DNA of 64,000 bases. Source: CBDCWA01 sp965223255. GTDB lineage: Bacteria > Pseudomonadota > Alphaproteobacteria > Rhizobiales > Hyphomicrobiaceae. Position 1 is the first letter of the stretch. Each line of letters starts with the position of its first letter. This document shows positions 52,483 to 61,106 of the stretch, piece after piece. Position numbers and translations under genes: made by a program. Under the pieces are notes generated by a model, which made no database searches, was not told the DNA's origin, and saw only the letters and a program-made list of their open reading frames with translations. The stretch lies in NCBI GenBank assembly GCA_965223255.1, contig CBDCWA010000003.1, positions 1-64,000 on the forward strand. Direction: 5' to 3'.

Positions 52483-53856
52483 ATGATGAGCCTTGATGCC
52501 AAGCCTTGCCCGATAACCGACAAGCTAACGCAGTATTTGGCAAGCCTGCCATCGCGTCCATTGCCAGGCCCTGTTGCCGCTAAGGCCCGCCTGCATGTGC
52601 TTGATACGTTTGCTGCAATCGTGTCGGGAACCAAACTGAAAGCCGGCAAGGCGGCAATCAAACTGGTTACAGGCCTGGGCGGACATCCCGAAGCAACGCT
52701 TTTCGCAACCGACCATACGACGTCTGCCTATCACGCCGCCCTTGCCAACGCCCTGGCCGCGCATGCAGACGAAACAGACGACAGCCACCTGTGGGGCCGA
52801 TTCCATCCTGGTTGCGGCATCGTCCCGGCCGCGTTTGCAATGGCCGAGCGCGCACAAGCGAGCGGCGCACTTTTCCTGCAGGCTGTCGCCACCGGTTATG
52901 ATATCGGCACGCGCTTCACCATGGCACTCGGACTTTCGGCCCCGGACGACGGAACGCACAGCACCCATTGCCTTGCTGCCAACTTTGGGGCGACGGCCGC
53001 GGCTGCCACTATTCCCGGCTTCAATGACGCGCAGTGGGGGTATGTCATTTCCTATGCCGTCCAACAGGCGTCGGGCATCCGGTATTGGCACCGCGACACC
53101 GACCACGTCGAAAAATCATTCGACTTCGGCGCCATGGGGGCCCGCAACGGCGTTTATGCCGCGCTGATGGTGGAATCTGGTTTCACAGGTGTGCGCGGCG
53201 TGTTGACCGGACGCCACTCCTACCTGGACGCCTTTGGCCTTTCCCCAACACCGGAGGCCCTAACAGATGAACTTGGCGAACGCTACGAAATCACGCGCGC
53301 CTCGATTAAGAAGTGGTGTGTTGGCTCGCCCATCCAATCGGCGCTTGATGCCATGGTGGCGTTGATGAGTGCGCACAGCATTGGCGCCGATGACGTCGAT
53401 GACATCATCGCCCACATGCCGGACGACCGCATCAACATCGTCAATGATCGTGATATGCCGGACGTGTGTCTGCAATATCTCCTGGCAACCGCCCTTTTGG
53501 ATGGTACGGTTTCGTTCGAAGCCGCACATGATCATGCCCGCATGACGGCACCTGACATCCAGGCCATTCGTAATCGCATCACCGTTGTGCCAAGCGCCGA
53601 CCTCACCGCTGCCCGTCCCGAACGTCAGGCAATTATTGAGTTGGTTCTGAAGGATGGCCGAAAGGTAAGTCATCATGCCAAGGCAGTGCGCGGCACGCCA
53701 GACGATCCGATGAGTGATGCAGAAGTCGAAGACAAGGCCCGCGACTTGATGACCCCGATATTGGGCTCCGGCAAGACGGATGAATTGATCGCGGCAACGC
53801 GTGAACTGGCGGCCATGACAGATGTCACGGCCCTGCGTCCACTTCTTCAGGTCTAG
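52483..53856 (+). CDS. MmgE/PrpD family protein
   Basis: A 457-residue protein of the 2-methylcitrate dehydratase superfamily. The helical core includes ANALAAHADETDDSHLWG with HPGCGIVPAAFAMAE, the substrate region GTHSTHCLAANFGATAAAA, and the family KKWCVGSPIQSALDAM segment. Members include 2-methylcitrate dehydratase, cis-aconitate decarboxylase and iminodisuccinate epimerase, so dehydration, decarboxylation or isomerisation of a tricarboxylate-like acid is plausible. No other methylcitrate-cycle gene is near. It is followed in 18 bases by a cupin gene. AGGAAG precedes the ATGs. Confidence 0.88.
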   Translation: MMSLDAKPCPITDKLTQYLASLPSRPLPGPVAAKARLHVLDTFAAIVSGTKLKAGKAAIKLVTGLGGHPEATLFATDHTTSAYHAALANALAAHADETDDSHLWGRFHPGCGIVPAAFAMAERAQASGALFLQAVATGYDIGTRFTMALGLSAPDDGTHSTHCLAANFGATAAAATIPGFNDAQWGYVISYAVQQASGIRYWHRDTDHVEKSFDFGAMGARNGVYAALMVESGFTGVRGVLTGRHSYLDAFGLSPTPEALTDELGERYEITRASIKKWCVGSPIQSALDAMVALMSAHSIGADDVDDIIAHMPDDRINIVNDRDMPDVCLQYLLATALLDGTVSFEAAHDHARMTAPDIQAIRNRITVVPSADLTAARPERQAIIELVLKDGRKVSHHAKAVRGTPDDPMSDAEVEDKARDLMTPILGSGKTDELIAATRELAAMTDVTALRPLLQV

Positions 53857-53874
53857 GATTTCACGGAGGCAAAT

Positions 53875-54357
53875 ATGGCAAGCAGTGCCGGAGCCTTGGC
53901 GCCGATTATCGCATCGCAGGCGCCATTGCGCGCCAAGCGCTCGAATTATCCAGAGCCCTTTGCAACCCGTATGTCGAGGCGCGACAAGCGCCCGTTGGGT
54001 GAGCACTTTGGTCTGACCAACTTCGGTATCAATCAGACCACATTGCATCCGGGTGGCGAATCCGCACTGCTCCACAGCCACGCCAAACAAGACGAATTCA
54101 TTTATATCCTATCAGGCCATCCAACGCTGGTAATGGACCGTGAAGAGCATCAATTGTCGCCCGGGATGTGCGCTGGTTTTCCTGCGGCAAGCAGCGCCCA
54201 TCAGCTGGTGAATAGAACTGAGACCGATGTGGTTTATTTGGAGATCGGTGACCGCACACCCGGCGATAGCGTTACCTATCCGGCAGACGACATCGAAGCG
54301 GTCTTGGATGCAACCGGCAACTGGGTGTTCCAACACAAAGATGGCCGTCCTTACTAA
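53875..54357 (+). CDS. cupin-domain protein
   Basis: A 160-residue single cupin. Motif 1 reads GGESALLHSHAKQDEFIYILSG (metal site HSHxxQDE), and motif 2 is GMCAGFPAASSAHQLVN. Likely metal ligands are the two His, a Glu and a later His. Such proteins act as small isomerases, decarboxylases or regulators. It lies 18 bases after the MmgE/PrpD gene with its own GGAGG, so both are expressed together and may act on one acid. Substrate unknown. Confidence 0.85.
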   Translation: MASSAGALAPIIASQAPLRAKRSNYPEPFATRMSRRDKRPLGEHFGLTNFGINQTTLHPGGESALLHSHAKQDEFIYILSGHPTLVMDREEHQLSPGMCAGFPAASSAHQLVNRTETDVVYLEIGDRTPGDSVTYPADDIEAVLDATGNWVFQHKDGRPY

Positions 54358-54393
54358 GTCTGCGCGGCTCGGTTGGTCGCCCGGTATTGATCC

Positions 54394-54424
54394 AAAAAAC
54401 AGCCCGTCCGGCAAGTGCCGGACG
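54394..54424 (-). terminator. rho-independent terminator (minus strand)
   Basis: CGTCCGGC / GCCGGACG stem with a four-base loop; on the minus strand it runs into TTTTTT. It ends the minus-strand TctC-type gene and may also slow the convergent cupin transcript. Confidence 0.8.
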
Positions 54425-54486
54425 AGCCTTGTTCAAAAAAGAAAACCGGTCTTGGTCAACGAATGCGCATGCCAAGTGCGGTGATC

Positions 54487-55440
54487 TTACTTTTTCGAGA
54501 GCACAGTCTTGAACTTGGCATAGAATGCCAAAAGGTCATTGACGCTTTTTGCGGCCTGCTTTGCATTTTGCGGCACCACGGGGCGCTTCCACTTTTTCAT
54601 TTCGTCCGTGGCCAAGGCCTTGAGCAGTGCGGTCTCGAGGATCTTGACGATCTTCGGTGGCGTATTGGGTGCCGTTGCGACGATGCGCTTGATCACTAAC
54701 AACTCAAGATCCGGATAGCCGATTTCAGCTACCGTCGGCACGCCCTTCACGGGGCTTTTCTTTTCAAACGATAGAATGCCGACGAGTTCGCCGCCCTTGG
54801 CGTATTTTGCAAAAGAGCGATAGGCGAACAACGAGAGATCGGAATTGCCTTTTATGATCTCGAGTTGGGTGGTTGCCGAGCCCCGATAGCCGGGCAGGAA
54901 TTCAATGTCGAGACCAAGGCGATTTGCCATGATCGTACCGGCGATATAGGCGGTTGTGCTGAAGCTCGCGACAGGGTTCTTGAGTTTCTTGCCCTTAAGA
55001 TCCTTCCAGCTCTTATAGGGCTTCTTGCCGTTCCTGGGGTTCTTGGCGACGGCCAGCATGTATGGCGCTTGCGCCATCTGCCCGATCCAGGTGAATTTAC
55101 CGATGTCATAGGTCGTCTTTTTGCCGACGATCTTGTCGATCAACATTCCGGGCATATTGGTAAGAATGAGCGTGTGCCCATCGGGCTTGGCGCGCCAAAT
55201 ATCTGACAGCGCCTTACGTCCACCAGCAGCCGAAACATTTTTCGGTACAACGTTGACCTTCTTTGGCAGAAACTTTTCTAAAACCGGCGACACTTTCCGG
55301 ACATAAGCATCAAAGCCGCCGCCAGCGCGGGCTGGAATGATGAAGGTGATGTCCTTTTCTGGAAAGGCCGTGGCGCTCGAGGCAAAAGCAAGTGCAGCAG
55401 CACTCAAGGTCACCGCGCAAACAAATGGCATTTTGAGCAT
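54487..55440 (-). CDS. tripartite tricarboxylate transporter substrate-binding protein (TctC/Bug type)
   Basis: A 317-residue periplasmic binding protein of the Bug/TctC family. The signal peptide ends near SATAFPEK. The mature start ITFIIPARAGGGFDAYVRKV is the family ligand loop, followed by PDGHTLILTNMPGML and the C-terminal PPKIVKILETALLKAL. It binds organic acids such as citrate or aromatic acids for import or sensing. The membrane subunits TctA and TctB are not in the window. It is unusually Lys-rich, like the SBP near 18 kb. AGGGAGAG precedes the ATG. Confidence 0.9.
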   Translation of the reverse strand: MLKMPFVCAVTLSAAALAFASSATAFPEKDITFIIPARAGGGFDAYVRKVSPVLEKFLPKKVNVVPKNVSAAGGRKALSDIWRAKPDGHTLILTNMPGMLIDKIVGKKTTYDIGKFTWIGQMAQAPYMLAVAKNPRNGKKPYKSWKDLKGKKLKNPVASFSTTAYIAGTIMANRLGLDIEFLPGYRGSATTQLEIIKGNSDLSLFAYRSFAKYAKGGELVGILSFEKKSPVKGVPTVAEIGYPDLELLVIKRIVATAPNTPPKIVKILETALLKALATDEMKKWKRPVVPQNAKQAAKSVNDLLAFYAKFKTVLSKK

Positions 55441-55672
55441 GCTTTCTCTCCCTGACGATCGTTGTATTCGGGCCTTGCCCCATCATTGTGGCATAGGACT
55501 GGTGCCCGCTTTCCAGTACACCAGGAAGCGCCGTTGCCGTAAACCGATAACTTCTACTGTTGGTCCAGTTTGGCGCAGCAGCAGTGCCTCGATCAATCAA
55601 GAAAGCGTTGCACATGCCAAGGCTGTCCGCTTCGATCGCTGCCGAGATTAGGGCACAAGACGGCAACATTTT

Positions 55673-55911
55673 ATGATCAGATTATATGTGTCAACAGGTG
55701 ACGCAGAGGTTTTGGCGTTCCCTGGCGCCATCGACCTCAGAAATATCGCACCCGGTGGCCCAACCAATGGGCCCCTTGCCGTCTTAGAGGATCTTGGACG
55801 TTCGACCGTGAGGCCGCCGCGGCACAGTCATCGCTCGCGAACCGAAGTGTTCTTTTGTTGGATGGCGAGATCGGCATAGGGATAGCGATCACCAAACACC
55901 ATATAATATAA
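55673..55911 (+). pseudogene. frameshifted cupin remnant
   Basis: The ATG frame reads PLAVLEDLGRSTVRPPRHSH then EVFF, and after one base shift near 55855 continues LLDGEIGIGIAI to a TAA. Joined, this is a cupin motif 1 (PPxHSHxxxxEVFxLLDGE). The rest of the barrel is missing. It lies in a 510-base gap (55441-55951) that is otherwise empty. Confidence 0.55.
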
Positions 55912-55951
55912 GGCGCTGCCGCCTATGTGCCGCGCGGCAGCGCTGTTGCGT

Positions 55952-56257
55952 TTACTTCACCACAACGAGGCATGGATTTCCTGATGCCAGACACCGCCAT
56001 TGCTTGCCGATATTGGTATTGATCTTGGCGCAGGTGTTGCTCTTTGCTTTCGCAATTTTCCAAACCGACCAGGGTAGTCCGAATTGCGATTTCACATTTA
56101 GGCTCCAGCCCTTGCGGGATTTCACGCGCGCTTTGAATTTGATTTTACTGACGCCGACGGCTTGTGTTGGAAATGACTTACATTGATAGGCTTGCGCTGG
56201 CGCAGAAACAACGACGGCCAACAACGAACCAGCCAAGGCAACGGCAATAGGTTTCAC
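55952..56257 (-). CDS. small exported cysteine-containing basic protein
   Basis: A 101-residue protein starting at GTG after GAGGATT, with signal peptide (IAVALAGSLLAVVVSAPAQA) and a Lys-rich mature part holding four Cys (YQCKSF, NTCAKI, WRCLAS, NPCLVV) that could form two disulfides. KFKARVKSRKGWSLNVKS is its central strand region. No family recognised. It lies after the flavoprotein gene on the same strand but 157 bases further on. Confidence 0.6.
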   Translation of the reverse strand: MKPIAVALAGSLLAVVVSAPAQAYQCKSFPTQAVGVSKIKFKARVKSRKGWSLNVKSQFGLPWSVWKIAKAKSNTCAKINTNIGKQWRCLASGNPCLVVVK

Positions 56258-56414
56258 AGCAGAATCCTCGATTTGATAATGAATATGGCAATAGAAGGTC
56301 GATTGGACGCGCCGTGGCGGTCCCACCATCCGTCTCAATCATCAGTCGATCGAAGGTTCAAAAAGGTTCAATGGATACGCTGCAAAACCGTGTGCTCAGG
56401 TGTTTCAAACGCGT

Positions 56415-57992
56415 TCAATCTTGGCACACATTCTGGCCGGCAATCCGACCTGTGACGAAGCACTCTGAGATATTGCCACCGGAAATATACAAGTGCCCAT
56501 AGGCGCTCCCGAGTTCTCCGGCCGCATAAAGGCGGGGAATGGGATTGCCATAGACGTCTATGATGCGTTGTTTTTCGTCATGCACCGGCCCGCCTTGCGT
56601 ATTGGACACCACCGGCCACACCGGCGCGCCATAGAAGGGCGGCTCGCTAACTGGAATCATCGAGCCGGCCGGCCGTCCGAAATCGTCGTCCGAGCCCTGC
56701 GCGACAAGAGCATTCCAACGCGTGATGCTTTCACCTGTGATCTGAGGATCAAGACCGAGGATTTCGGCCAGCCCAGCAATCGTATCTGCCTGTTTCAAAA
56801 TGCCCGATGCGATTTCCTGTGAGTTGTCCTCGCTCCAGTCATAACGCAAGCCTTTGTCATTGGACGTCGGCCTACCCAGCGGATAGAGCTTGCGTCCCTG
56901 TTCGTCAGTGATGAAATAGGCGGGTATGCGCGGGTAATCCTGGATGGTCGGTTCAAACACATGCAAGGGTCGGTGCCCTGTGTCTTGCAGGTAGGGATGA
57001 TATTCATTCATGAAGCGCTTGCCTTGGCGGTCAAGCAGGATCCACGCCATTTTAACCTGATTGGCATCGATCGAACCGGTTTCATCCCGGCGCGGTACAA
57101 ACCCGCCGCCAGCAGCACCTGGCACCCAGTCAGGCAACCGCTTCACACGAATGGCATAAGGATAATCCGGGTCTGAACTCCTAAAGCCGTATGCCCCGTG
57201 GAAGTGCCACATATGCCAAAGCTCGGCACCCAAGTCCTGCGCCATTCGGATGCCATCGCCCGTGTTGTGGCGGGCAGCTGCATTTAGAACCGGTTTCCCT
57301 TCCCAGAACTGTTCTTGCATGTTGCGATTACCTTCAAAGCCGCCACAGGCAAGGACGACGCCGCGCTTGGCCCTGATCCGGTAGGGCCCCTGCGGTCCCT
57401 CAACGCCAATGCCAATCACTTCGCGATCGTGACCTGCGGTGATCAACCGTTGGGCAGCCGTATTCAACCGAATATCGATATTTTGGGCGGCAAGATTATC
57501 GTCCAGAACCTTGAACAACAGCGGGCCGCCAGGCGCCCCGTTGGCCCAAGGGTAGACGGCGCTGGCAAGAAAGTTTGGAATGCTGCGAATGGTCGTTTGA
57601 TAAAATGCGTTGACGCCTGGGAAGGGGTAGTTAGCAGTGGTCTTGCCTTCCTCCCGCGTCGTTGCCACGTCCGCATCGTTGACCCGGGCAAGGTCACGCA
57701 CGAAGGCTTCCTGTTCGCCCATCCCTTCAGCAAGCGTGCGGACAACAGTGTCCGGCGTGCGCCCGCCATTGGTCGTCGAGAGGTATTGATAGGCAAGATC
57801 GACATCGCTGGCGCATCGAACAGCGCCATAGGAGCAAATGGATATACCGCCGGGCACGGCGGTCTTCTCGATCAGCAACACCCGTGCGCCGGTACGCGCC
57901 GCCTGGATGGCAGAGACCGACCCGGCAAAGCCGTAGCCGACAACCACGACATCGAACTCTTCATCGAACTGCGCGTTGTCCTCGCCTGCCAT
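56415..57992 (-). CDS. FAD-dependent oxidoreductase (fumarate reductase/3-ketosteroid dehydrogenase type)
   Basis: A 525-residue FAD_binding_2 flavoprotein. The dinucleotide motif is VVVGYGFAGSVSA (residues 16-28), then LLIEKTAVPGGISICSYGAV for FAD. Mid-protein has RGVVLACGGFEGN, and the end has GNPIPRLYAAGELGSAYGHLYISGGN, typical of the group that covers fumarate reductase flavoproteins, urocanate reductase and ketosteroid dehydrogenases. It probably reduces or desaturates a C=C bond. It is downstream of the bicupin gene on the same strand (80 bases apart). AAGGA precedes the ATG. Confidence 0.87.
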   Translation of the reverse strand: MAGEDNAQFDEEFDVVVVGYGFAGSVSAIQAARTGARVLLIEKTAVPGGISICSYGAVRCASDVDLAYQYLSTTNGGRTPDTVVRTLAEGMGEQEAFVRDLARVNDADVATTREEGKTTANYPFPGVNAFYQTTIRSIPNFLASAVYPWANGAPGGPLLFKVLDDNLAAQNIDIRLNTAAQRLITAGHDREVIGIGVEGPQGPYRIRAKRGVVLACGGFEGNRNMQEQFWEGKPVLNAAARHNTGDGIRMAQDLGAELWHMWHFHGAYGFRSSDPDYPYAIRVKRLPDWVPGAAGGGFVPRRDETGSIDANQVKMAWILLDRQGKRFMNEYHPYLQDTGHRPLHVFEPTIQDYPRIPAYFITDEQGRKLYPLGRPTSNDKGLRYDWSEDNSQEIASGILKQADTIAGLAEILGLDPQITGESITRWNALVAQGSDDDFGRPAGSMIPVSEPPFYGAPVWPVVSNTQGGPVHDEKQRIIDVYGNPIPRLYAAGELGSAYGHLYISGGNISECFVTGRIAGQNVCQD

Positions 57993-58071
57993 CACTCATC
58001 CTTATGTCGTTATCGTACGGTCAAAACCGGTGACTTGCCCCACGCCCAAATAAGGCGGGGATCGAACATCG

Positions 58072-59307
58072 TCACACGACGTTTTGGGTCGTATCTGCAT
58101 CGGCCGGCTTGGTATACCAGCTGGGATCCATACGACAGGTGACACCGTTTTCCTTCAGCGTCGCCTCGTATTCGTTGCGCAAGTACGGATCTTCCATCCA
58201 ATAGGGAATGGCTGTACCGCCTTGATTGACATCGATTGCGGTATAATCGATATGCTTTTCACCAGGAGGGCCTGGATCACGCCCCGGATTGTGCGGGCCG
58301 AACCATGCCGTCAACCGGAAATCTTCCTTCGAAACGGAGAAATGCTGGTGATACCAGCGTGCGCCACCCGGCGCCGCCGTCACCATGCCGATCGGTTCAT
58401 AGTCAAGCCGGCGGACCTGATCTGAGTGCCCGTTTTCCCATGGCCGCTCGCCACAACGCTCAGGCCAGGAATAGGTGTAGCCCTTGCCCTTCAAACAGAT
58501 GAGAACAGCGGCTGAGGTGTGGGCATGACCTTTTGAATAGCGACCGTTCTCGTGCTGGCCGATCCACAGATAGAACGCATTGCCCGTCATGAACGGCTCA
58601 ACGCGCCGAAAGCCGACGGAGCGGCGATTGTCGAGCGGTAGATCGCAATTGATCGCATCGGGTATGAAGTTGGTCCGCCGCATAGCAAGACCGCGCACCG
58701 GATCAGGTTCGATATCATCTTTTGCTTTATAAAAATCATCAGCGCCCGAGAACCGATCCTTGAAGACGAATGGATTGTCGAAGACTGCATCCTTGTTCTG
58801 GAGCATATTCATGACATTCGGCGCCGTGGTGCCAGCAAGCAGGAGGGCGCCGCCGGACGTTGCATTGACGATGCGGTGGTAGGCATTGATGGGAATAGAA
58901 AACATCGACCCCTTTTGCCACTCGAACACATGCTTTTTCGAATCGCCATCGACCCAGACCTCCGTCGAGCCCCGCCCCTCAACGACCAGGAAGATTTCTT
59001 CATACATGTGCTTTTCAACATTGAGCGCACCGCCGGGCGGCACTTCAACGACATAACAGCCCCATTTGGTCTCGGTACCATAAAGCTGAATGAAGTGGCC
59101 CTTGCCACCCATGCGCGGCCAATCGACCAGAGGCAGGTTTTGGACCTTGGAAATACCAATGTCGCGGAAGGTCGGGATGCCTTCCGAGGCCATAAAGGCA
59201 TCATAGGGGGTCGGCTGTTTCTTGAATTCGCCAAGCCCGGCCTTTTTTAAGCCACCTGGCTCATGCCAATGAGAAACCTCGTCTTTTCCTGGTACATCGT
59301 GGGCCAT
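58072..59307 (-). CDS. bicupin protein
   Basis: A 411-residue two-cupin protein. The N-terminal cupin has PGGALNVEKHMYEEIFLVVEG, shortened here to its metal region EKHMYEEIF, and SIPINAYHRIVNAT. The C-terminal cupin has GHAHTSAAVLICLKGKGY and RWYHQHFSVS. The layout is like that of ring-cleaving bicupins (gentisate or hydroxynaphthoate dioxygenases), but it is longer and the sequence differs, so a dioxygenase role is only likely. It is divergent from the VOC dioxygenase gene and ahead of a flavoprotein gene. GGGAG lies before the ATG. Confidence 0.82.
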   Translation of the reverse strand: MAHDVPGKDEVSHWHEPGGLKKAGLGEFKKQPTPYDAFMASEGIPTFRDIGISKVQNLPLVDWPRMGGKGHFIQLYGTETKWGCYVVEVPPGGALNVEKHMYEEIFLVVEGRGSTEVWVDGDSKKHVFEWQKGSMFSIPINAYHRIVNATSGGALLLAGTTAPNVMNMLQNKDAVFDNPFVFKDRFSGADDFYKAKDDIEPDPVRGLAMRRTNFIPDAINCDLPLDNRRSVGFRRVEPFMTGNAFYLWIGQHENGRYSKGHAHTSAAVLICLKGKGYTYSWPERCGERPWENGHSDQVRRLDYEPIGMVTAAPGGARWYHQHFSVSKEDFRLTAWFGPHNPGRDPGPPGEKHIDYTAIDVNQGGTAIPYWMEDPYLRNEYEATLKENGVTCRMDPSWYTKPADADTTQNVV

Positions 59308-59450
59308 GCCAGTGCTCCCTTTGTCGGCGATTTGCTTTATAGTCTCTTTTAGCTGGAAGGCCTGAGCCCAGCAAGCAGTGCAGCGAAAGGCTGGAAACAC
59401 TATCTGAAAGCAGATAGTTTACTTCCGATCAAACTCGAAGGGAGAGAGGC

Positions 59451-60398
59451 ATGACCGAGGCCAAGGTAACAGCGCTACGTGGAGCGCATCTCGCGGTCCG
59501 CGATCTCGATCAGAGCGCAAAGTATTATGAAGACGTCTGGGGCCTAAAGCGCGTCGCCCAGCATGGTGATACGATTTATCTGCGTGCCCGCTGTGGTGAG
59601 CATCACATTATCGCATTACACGCGCGTCCGACGGCGTCCCTGTTGTCATTGAAGTTCGGCACCCCGACCCCGCAGGATGTCGATGCGCTACATGCAAAGG
59701 CACTGAACTTCGGCGCAGATGTGCTCGGTTCACCTGAGGAACTGGGAGCAGAAGCCGGTGGCGGCTATGGCTTTGCCTTGCAGACACCGGAAGGTCATCA
59801 GGTCGCTATCTCGGCTGATGTTGTCAGCCACGATGATGTCGGCACGGACCGCACAACGCCGACAAAATTGTCACACGTCGTGCTCAACACGACCAAGCCG
59901 GACGAACAGATGGCTTTTTTCAGCGACCTGTTGGGTTTCAAATTATCGGACTCCAATGGTCATATGGACTTTGTGCGCTGCTCCAAAGATCATCACGCAA
60001 TCGCGCTCGCCCGCGGCAAAGGACCAGGCCTCAATCACATGGCGTTCGAAATGGACAGCTTCGATTCGCTTATGCATGGCTGCGGTCGCCTCAAGGCCAA
60101 TGATGTAAAGCTTGAATGGGGTATCGGGCGTCACGGTCCCGGCAACAACATTTTTGCGTATTTCATAGAACCCAACGGGTTCGTCACCGAGTACACTGCC
60201 GAAGTCGAGCAGATAGAAGACGACGACAGTTATCAGCCCCATGACGCGGAATACTGGAGTAATTTCCCGATGCGACCGTGCCGTTGGGGTCTGGCGACGG
60301 CGGCCTCCCAAGACTTGCGCCATGCGATGTCCGGCGCATTGGTCGAAGAACGCAACAAACAATGCGATGAGATCATTTCAAAGCGCATAGCGGAGTGA
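59451..60398 (+). CDS. VOC-fold extradiol-type ring-cleavage dioxygenase
   Basis: A 315-residue two-module type I extradiol dioxygenase. The C-terminal module holds the Fe(II) 2-His-1-carboxylate ligands His142 (LSHVVLN), His196 (GLNHMAFE) and Glu247 (FVTEYTAE), with Tyr249 next to the acid. Such enzymes open catechol-type rings next to the diol. The N-terminal module lacks metal ligands, as usual. It leads an operon with a YCII protein and a tiny exported protein and is divergent from a bicupin gene. The ring substrate is unknown. Confidence 0.9.
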   Translation: MTEAKVTALRGAHLAVRDLDQSAKYYEDVWGLKRVAQHGDTIYLRARCGEHHIIALHARPTASLLSLKFGTPTPQDVDALHAKALNFGADVLGSPEELGAEAGGGYGFALQTPEGHQVAISADVVSHDDVGTDRTTPTKLSHVVLNTTKPDEQMAFFSDLLGFKLSDSNGHMDFVRCSKDHHAIALARGKGPGLNHMAFEMDSFDSLMHGCGRLKANDVKLEWGIGRHGPGNNIFAYFIEPNGFVTEYTAEVEQIEDDDSYQPHDAEYWSNFPMRPCRWGLATAASQDLRHAMSGALVEERNKQCDEIISKRIAE

Positions 60399-60402
60399 GG
60401 CC

Positions 60403-60771
60403 ATGACGGATCCCAAAGACAAGCCGCGCAAGATGCTCAACAAGACGCTCTATGTCATCTTTTCCGACGTTGTCGAAGGCTCGGGCGACCGCGACGCTGT
60501 GAAGGCGGAACATTATGCGTATCAATTTGAGCTTGAGGATCGTGGGATATTGTTTGCCGCCGGCCCGTTGTTGGGTCAGGACAGCAAACCCATGGGCACC
60601 GGCATGATTGTCGTGCGCGCCAAGTCGATGCAGGAAGCCGAGGAAATCGCAGCGGGTGATCCGTTCCACAAACATGGCTATCGCACGTTTCGCATTCAGC
60701 CATGGCGCATTAGTGAGGGTACGTTCTCCCTCCGCGTGAACTACTCCGATGGCACATTCACCATGGACTAG
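60403..60771 (+). CDS. YCII-related protein
   Basis: A 122-residue protein with the YciI/muconolactone-isomerase-like ferredoxin fold: NKTLYVIFSDVVEG, AEHYAYQFELEDRGILFAAGPLL, MIVVRAKSMQEAEEIAAGDPFHKHGYRTFRIQPW (core EAEEIAAGDPFHKHG). The conserved His and Asp of the YCII group are present in AEHYAYQ and GDPFHK. It starts four bases after the dioxygenase. It probably isomerises or dehalogenates a ring-cleavage product, by analogy only. Confidence 0.86.
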   Translation: MTDPKDKPRKMLNKTLYVIFSDVVEGSGDRDAVKAEHYAYQFELEDRGILFAAGPLLGQDSKPMGTGMIVVRAKSMQEAEEIAAGDPFHKHGYRTFRIQPWRISEGTFSLRVNYSDGTFTMD

Positions 60772-60831
60772 AACATCCGCGTGGACCACACCATATCCAG
60801 CAGATGCAACGCGGAAGAAAGGACCAAAGAC

Positions 60832-60975
60832 ATGAAAACGATGATGGCGGCATTGTTATTGGCCCTAAGCCTATCAATATTTGGCGCTTCAGGGGTCATC
60901 GCCAACGATTATCCGGGCTACCCCGATTGGGCGAGCGACACCTTTTCGGATGCGTCTGATAAGGGATCGCCGTAG
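60832..60975 (+). CDS. tiny exported protein
   Basis: A 47-residue protein that is nearly all signal peptide (MKTMMAALLLALSLSIFGAS), then a 23-residue acidic tail (DYPGYPDWASDTFSDASDK). AAGGA is in place and it follows the YCII gene by 60 bases. A frameshift cutting a longer exported protein is possible, since downstream sequence in another frame carries several Cys codons up to about 61060. Confidence 0.5.
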   Translation: MKTMMAALLLALSLSIFGASGVIANDYPGYPDWASDTFSDASDKGSP

Positions 60976-61106
60976 GTTGGTGCACGTTGCGATCCCCGTG
61001 CCGGCTACGAAGACGTTGGCGCAGGCAGCGAATGTGACGCACACACCAACTGTGAAGAGCTGACCCCCCGAGTGTCTTTTTTTGCCGGAACTTGGCGTGG
61101 GGCTCG

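Noticed and set aside
57315..58142. A 275-residue plus-strand frame opposite the fumarate-reductase-like flavoprotein
   Set aside because: The minus strand encodes the flavoprotein with its FAD motifs; the plus frame has no recognisable content.
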